DNA of 64,000 bases from positions 1-64,000 of the IMG/VR virus record IMGVR_UViG_3300025426_000021; one strand, 5' to 3'. Shown one piece after another: positions 60,571-64,000 of this stretch; positions within the stretch are counted from its first letter, which is position 1, and each line of letters begins with the position of its first letter. The notes beneath the pieces are model-generated. The model was not told the DNA's origin, made no database searches, and saw nothing but the letters and a program-made list of their open reading frames with translations. Made by a program: the position numbers and the translations under genes. This DNA is from a virus.

Positions 60571-63128
60571 GAGAATATGTCAAATAAGTCTGTTGTTACT
60601 TCGTTAGTTAAATCTGGTAAACGCCATCCAATAGCTTCATATACAGCTAATATCGGCGGTTTAATTATTGTATCGAACATTTCAATATAGTCTACTTGAA
60701 ATTCATTAAATTCTGGTGGAAAGTTGTAAGGGTAACAAAGAGTATCGATATTATACTTGTTTGGTGCAATATAAATCTTCTTTACTTTGCCACCGGAAGT
60801 AATTCGTTCATACTTTGTTTCCAAATGTAAATGTTTTAGTAGTTGGTTATACCATAATGCACCTTTAACGTGATTAGGTGTGCCGGTACCTATCTTAAAG
60901 CCATCTGCTTTTACTTCGTACTTCTCTAAATCACTAAGACCGCCACGGATAGCTATTTCATCAACATTTAACTTTTTAAATGCATCGTAAACCTCTTTAT
61001 AAAGACTGTTTGCCTTTATTTGATCCTGACCTAACAAAGAGTTCTCAATAACCTTCTTAATCAGTTCTTTTGCTTTCTTTGGCGTTGTAGACCTAGCGAT
61101 TTCAACCCCAACGTACTTAAACTTACTAACATTTGCACCTTCATCGTTTAATACATGAATAATATAACGTTTCTTTTGCAGGTAAACACCTACATCACAA
61201 ATCGACTCCCGTTTAAAGAAGTAACGAGGATCGATAGACTTAAACTCAGAAGCAGACCACTTTTTAATCTCACTATTTAAGTATGTACCAATCTCTTTGT
61301 CTATTAAATCTATACCTTCTGGTGTTACTTTACCGTCTTTAAATATGTTAAGCTTAATTTTATCAAGGATAGGTCTAATAGTAATATGAGTACTATCAGT
61401 ATCACCGTAAATGTTAAGGGACGTATTAACCCCGTATTTGTCTTTAGCGTATTTATCAAGGATGATACCCGCCTGCTTAACCACTGACTGACCAGTAAGA
61501 GTAATACTACCGGCGTGATCACTATCGCAAATAGGGCTAAACTTATTAGCAAAAACACCATAAATAGAATTAAGAAGAATTTTAATAACGTGCTGGATGG
61601 TGTCAGCTCGTTCCATATTAAACTTACACGTTTTGTACTCATCTGTATCTGGGGGTAAATTACTTAGTTGTTTTTTGTATTCAATGTATTGGTTCTTATT
61701 TCTTACACGTTCACTATAAAGACCATCAATCAATGAAGGCACAACGCCTTTTTTCTTTTGAGTATATAAAACATTAGCTTTAGATATAGCTAACTTTTCT
61801 ATCTCCATAAACTTTTCAAGTTTATCGAGTGGTACCGTCTTTTCTGCACCACTAGCTAATAATAACGTTGCTTCTGTATCTGTCTTGCGTACGATTTTGC
61901 CTATTTTAGTTTCTGGTGATATATTGAGAGTAATAATGGTGTTAGGGTATAGAGAGTTAGCGTCATAACTCACAATAGCAGTCTTTAAACCGCGTTCAGG
62001 ATCTCTAACGTACCCACCTTCGATTTCATCTCTAGTAGGACCAGACACAAACGTTGGTATAACCAAACCGTGCTTGTATGCTTCTAAAGCAACACAACCG
62101 GTAACAATTTGAACTTTACCTAAAGCAGCTTCAAAGCTAGTTAAACCTTTGTAAGCTAACATACGTATGATCTTAAAAAACTGTAGTTTCTTTTCCATTC
62201 GTACTAACAGATCAACGTCTTGAATATTATAGTCTACAAAGTTTTTCCAATCGCTACCGGCTAAAGCGGCTAGGTTAGTAGCGTTAATAGCTAGTTTACC
62301 TTCACCTAGTTCATGTTGTGCTACAAAGTTTAGTGCATATGACTCTAATAAACCACGTGCAAAGCCTTTATACACTTCCATGTAGTCCATAGCTGATATA
62401 CCGTGAATGTACCAACGATCTAGCTCTTGACCTTTAACAAAGATACCTTTACGACACCAAAGACTTTTTAATGGAGATAAACGCTTTGCAGCATCTTCAC
62501 CTAATAAGTTATTGATACGATTAATAGTATAAGGAAAGTCGAAAAAGTCCGTGTTCCACCCGCTAAGAATATCTGGGTAATAATCGTTTTCCCAGAACTC
62601 TAGAAACTTATTAAGCAAATCCACCTCACTACGACACTCTGTATATACAACATTGTCGCGTGTTGGTGTATAAGGTTTTTCACCCCAAGTATAAAACGTA
62701 TCAGATAAGTTGTCATATATGGTTATAAGGTTAATAGGGTGCTTTGCATCCTTAGCTTCAGGAAACTCATCTGGCGAGTAAACTTCGATATCAAGAAAGC
62801 AAACCTTTAACGGGTTAGCAGAAAACTCAGGTTTTTCGTAGTCATCTTTATACTTTTCGATAAGAAACTGTTGCTCTACCTGAATATTGTGATATAAACG
62901 TTTAATAGCACCATCTTGTGCAGACTTATTACGTTCATACGAGTTCTTAAATACCTTCTTCTTTAACTTAGTGTTAAAAATAGATATAGCATCGTGATTG
63001 TCCTGATTAGTCTCTACATAAAAGTAAGGACTATACAGTTCTTTCTTAACAACCCGTTTACCGTTTTTGTCCCAGGTAAATAGGTATGCAGAAGATTCTC
63101 TTGAGTTATAATATACGTTACGATACAC
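60567..63128 (-). CDS. gp43: DNA polymerase, family B (T4 gp43-like)
   Basis: 853 aa (T4 898 aa), GTG start at 63128. Exonuclease motif I is CFLDIEVY (D113, E115), II in SGWNTDFFDFPYTINRI, III YNIQDVDLL. Polymerase motifs are A SYDANSLYPN, B KILLNSIYGVF and C YGDTDSTH, so both activities look intact. It replicates the phage genome, and in this module its tail overlaps the DpdA-like gene, implying coordinated expression of synthesis and modification. Confidence 0.96.
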   Translation of the reverse strand: MYRNVYYNSRESSAYLFTWDKNGKRVVKKELYSPYFYVETNQDNHDAISIFNTKLKKKVFKNSYERNKSAQDGAIKRLYHNIQVEQQFLIEKYKDDYEKPEFSANPLKVCFLDIEVYSPDEFPEAKDAKHPINLITIYDNLSDTFYTWGEKPYTPTRDNVVYTECRSEVDLLNKFLEFWENDYYPDILSGWNTDFFDFPYTINRINNLLGEDAAKRLSPLKSLWCRKGIFVKGQELDRWYIHGISAMDYMEVYKGFARGLLESYALNFVAQHELGEGKLAINATNLAALAGSDWKNFVDYNIQDVDLLVRMEKKLQFFKIIRMLAYKGLTSFEAALGKVQIVTGCVALEAYKHGLVIPTFVSGPTRDEIEGGYVRDPERGLKTAIVSYDANSLYPNTIITLNISPETKIGKIVRKTDTEATLLLASGAEKTVPLDKLEKFMEIEKLAISKANVLYTQKKKGVVPSLIDGLYSERVRNKNQYIEYKKQLSNLPPDTDEYKTCKFNMERADTIQHVIKILLNSIYGVFANKFSPICDSDHAGSITLTGQSVVKQAGIILDKYAKDKYGVNTSLNIYGDTDSTHITIRPILDKIKLNIFKDGKVTPEGIDLIDKEIGTYLNSEIKKWSASEFKSIDPRYFFKRESICDVGVYLQKKRYIIHVLNDEGANVSKFKYVGVEIARSTTPKKAKELIKKVIENSLLGQDQIKANSLYKEVYDAFKKLNVDEIAIRGGLSDLEKYEVKADGFKIGTGTPNHVKGALWYNQLLKHLHLETKYERITSGGKVKKIYIAPNKYNIDTLCYPYNFPPEFNEFQVDYIEMFDTIIKPPILAVYEAIGWRLPDLTNEVTTDLFDIFS

Positions 63129-63159
63129 AAAACATATTATGTACCATTTTACAAACTAA

Positions 63160-64000
63160 TCAAGAAGGAAAGTAAACTTTCATATGCTCATCAATGTGAT
63201 CTTCTAACCAATACTTGGTTGCAACCTTACGAGCATCATCCGACTCATTTAAGTACATTCTACGATCTTTTAGTAGCTTCTTAGCTAGATCCATCATTTC
63301 ATCAGGAGTATTAAACCGTAGAGGTGCTACAGGATCTGTATTGTATGGTGGAGCATCTTGGCATAAACATGGAATACCTAATGCACCTGCTTCAAGATAC
63401 TTAATGGGTGCTTTTGCATAGTTAAACCTGTTATTTTGTAAAGGTGCAAATGCTAAGTTTAAGTTTAACGAATCAAACGTATAACTATACTCATACAAGC
63501 TCTTCCAAGGTACATATTCAACTTCACCAGCTGCAATTAAATCTTGCACACCGAAAGGAGCGGCTCCAAAAAACACCCACTTGTAATCTTTGTAAGTCTT
63601 ACGAATAATATCAGTAAATGGTTCAATATCATCTACCACTCCAGGCAAGCGCTGTACATTAAGGTGGGTTGGACTACCAACATAACCGATACGAGGACGT
63701 TTCTTGTTGCGATCAAAGTTCTCCGCCACTCTTTGTTTACTGTAAAAACGATCCATCCAAAACTTAGGTAGGTAGTTAGGTACTACAATAGCGGGTACAC
63801 CAGTCTTTTCTGTATAATAATCTGCCATGTACTTGGTAGGGCAAGTAATAGCATCACAGAGCTTAATAATCTCTATTGCTGTTTTACCAATAATAGGGTT
63901 AACAAATGCTTCTCTAGACTTGTTGTATAATGGAATATCTTCTGGGAAAATAACGTCATCGATTTCATAATACAGTTTAAACTTGCTTCCATTATCAGAA
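63160..64000 (-). CDS. Glycosyltransferase, 5' end beyond window
   Basis: 280 codons visible; the frame is open from 63160 to the right edge, upstream of the internal ATG at 63828. YYEIDDVIFPEDIPLYN and IIKLCDAITCPTKYMADYY, then RPRIGYVGSPTHLNVQRLPGVVDDI and FAPLQNNRFNYAKAPIKYLEAGALGIPCL, fit a GT-B glycosyltransferase: 'K..iK..E..a.G.P' near the C-terminus is the donor site. It might glycosylate modified bases, capsid or host glycans; target unknown. Confidence 0.8.
   Translation of the reverse strand, partial: SDNGSKFKLYYEIDDVIFPEDIPLYNKSREAFVNPIIGKTAIEIIKLCDAITCPTKYMADYYTEKTGVPAIVVPNYLPKFWMDRFYSKQRVAENFDRNKKRPRIGYVGSPTHLNVQRLPGVVDDIEPFTDIIRKTYKDYKWVFFGAAPFGVQDLIAAGEVEYVPWKSLYEYSYTFDSLNLNLAFAPLQNNRFNYAKAPIKYLEAGALGIPCLCQDAPPYNTDPVAPLRFNTPDEMMDLAKKLLKDRRMYLNESDDARKVATKYWLEDHIDEHMKVYFPS

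Overview
This window is part of the genome of a T4-like contractile-tailed phage (Caudoviricetes, myovirus morphology). The evidence is a T4-type terminase, a sheath followed by tube-fold proteins, a T4-type baseplate set, and a T4-type replication set: family B polymerase, gp41-like helicase, UvsX, gp32 and gp45 clamp. The DNA is AT-rich and genes are packed with frequent ATGA/TAATG overlaps. A phage gene for a signal-peptide-bearing outer-membrane beta-barrel points to a Gram-negative host. I saw no photosynthesis genes, so although parts of the layout recall marine T4-like phages, the host cannot be named from this window.

Layout. 1-12.7 kb (minus): a block of fibre genes, three of them very large, built from thousands of bases of Gly-X-Ser/Thr coding repeat interrupted by globular modules; two end in S74-type chaperone domains. 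12.7-16.6 kb: a neck-like protein (minus), a charged protein (plus) and terminase (minus). 16.6-19.0 kb (plus): an unknown gene, an SGNH-like hydrolase and a nucleotidyltransferase. 19.0-34.9 kb (plus): tail and baseplate module with sheath, four or five tube-fold proteins, two gp26-like proteins, a tape measure, tube cap, gp53-like, gp27-like and gp5-like proteins. 35.4-46.2 kb: accessory region with radical SAM, SDR, a second SGNH-like protein, GDP-mannose-epimerase-like enzyme, an outer-membrane beta-barrel, a glycosyltransferase-like protein, three sulfotransferase-like paralogues, a YkgJ-type Cys-cluster protein, a methyltransferase, three tRNAs and a one-piece tmRNA. 46.2-64 kb (minus): replication, recombination and nucleotide module, ending in a partial glycosyltransferase.

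The most interesting system is in the replication module. DNA polymerase is followed, through overlapping reading frames, by a DpdA-like guanine transglycosylase, a 76-aa protein, a PurN-like formyltransferase, a P-loop kinase-like protein and a complete two-domain QueF; a FolE GTP cyclohydrolase lies about 7 kb away in the same direction. Together these predict replacement of guanine in phage DNA by a 7-deazaguanine, with preQ1 made by QueF. The formyltransferase is a candidate for DpdN, the predicted dPreQ1 formyltransferase, so the expected base is 7-(formylamino)methyl-7-deazaguanine. QueD, QueE and QueC are not in the window and must lie elsewhere in the phage or come from the host.

Other notable points: a phage tmRNA with all helices and pseudoknots recognisable and a long tag ending in ALAAA; a recurrent TAAGTATT or TATAAATA motif directly before structural start codons, interpreted as late promoters, some so close to ATG that transcripts may be nearly leaderless; and a fibre repeat with aromatic/Ile in X and only Ser/Thr in Y, lacking the prolines of ordinary collagen.
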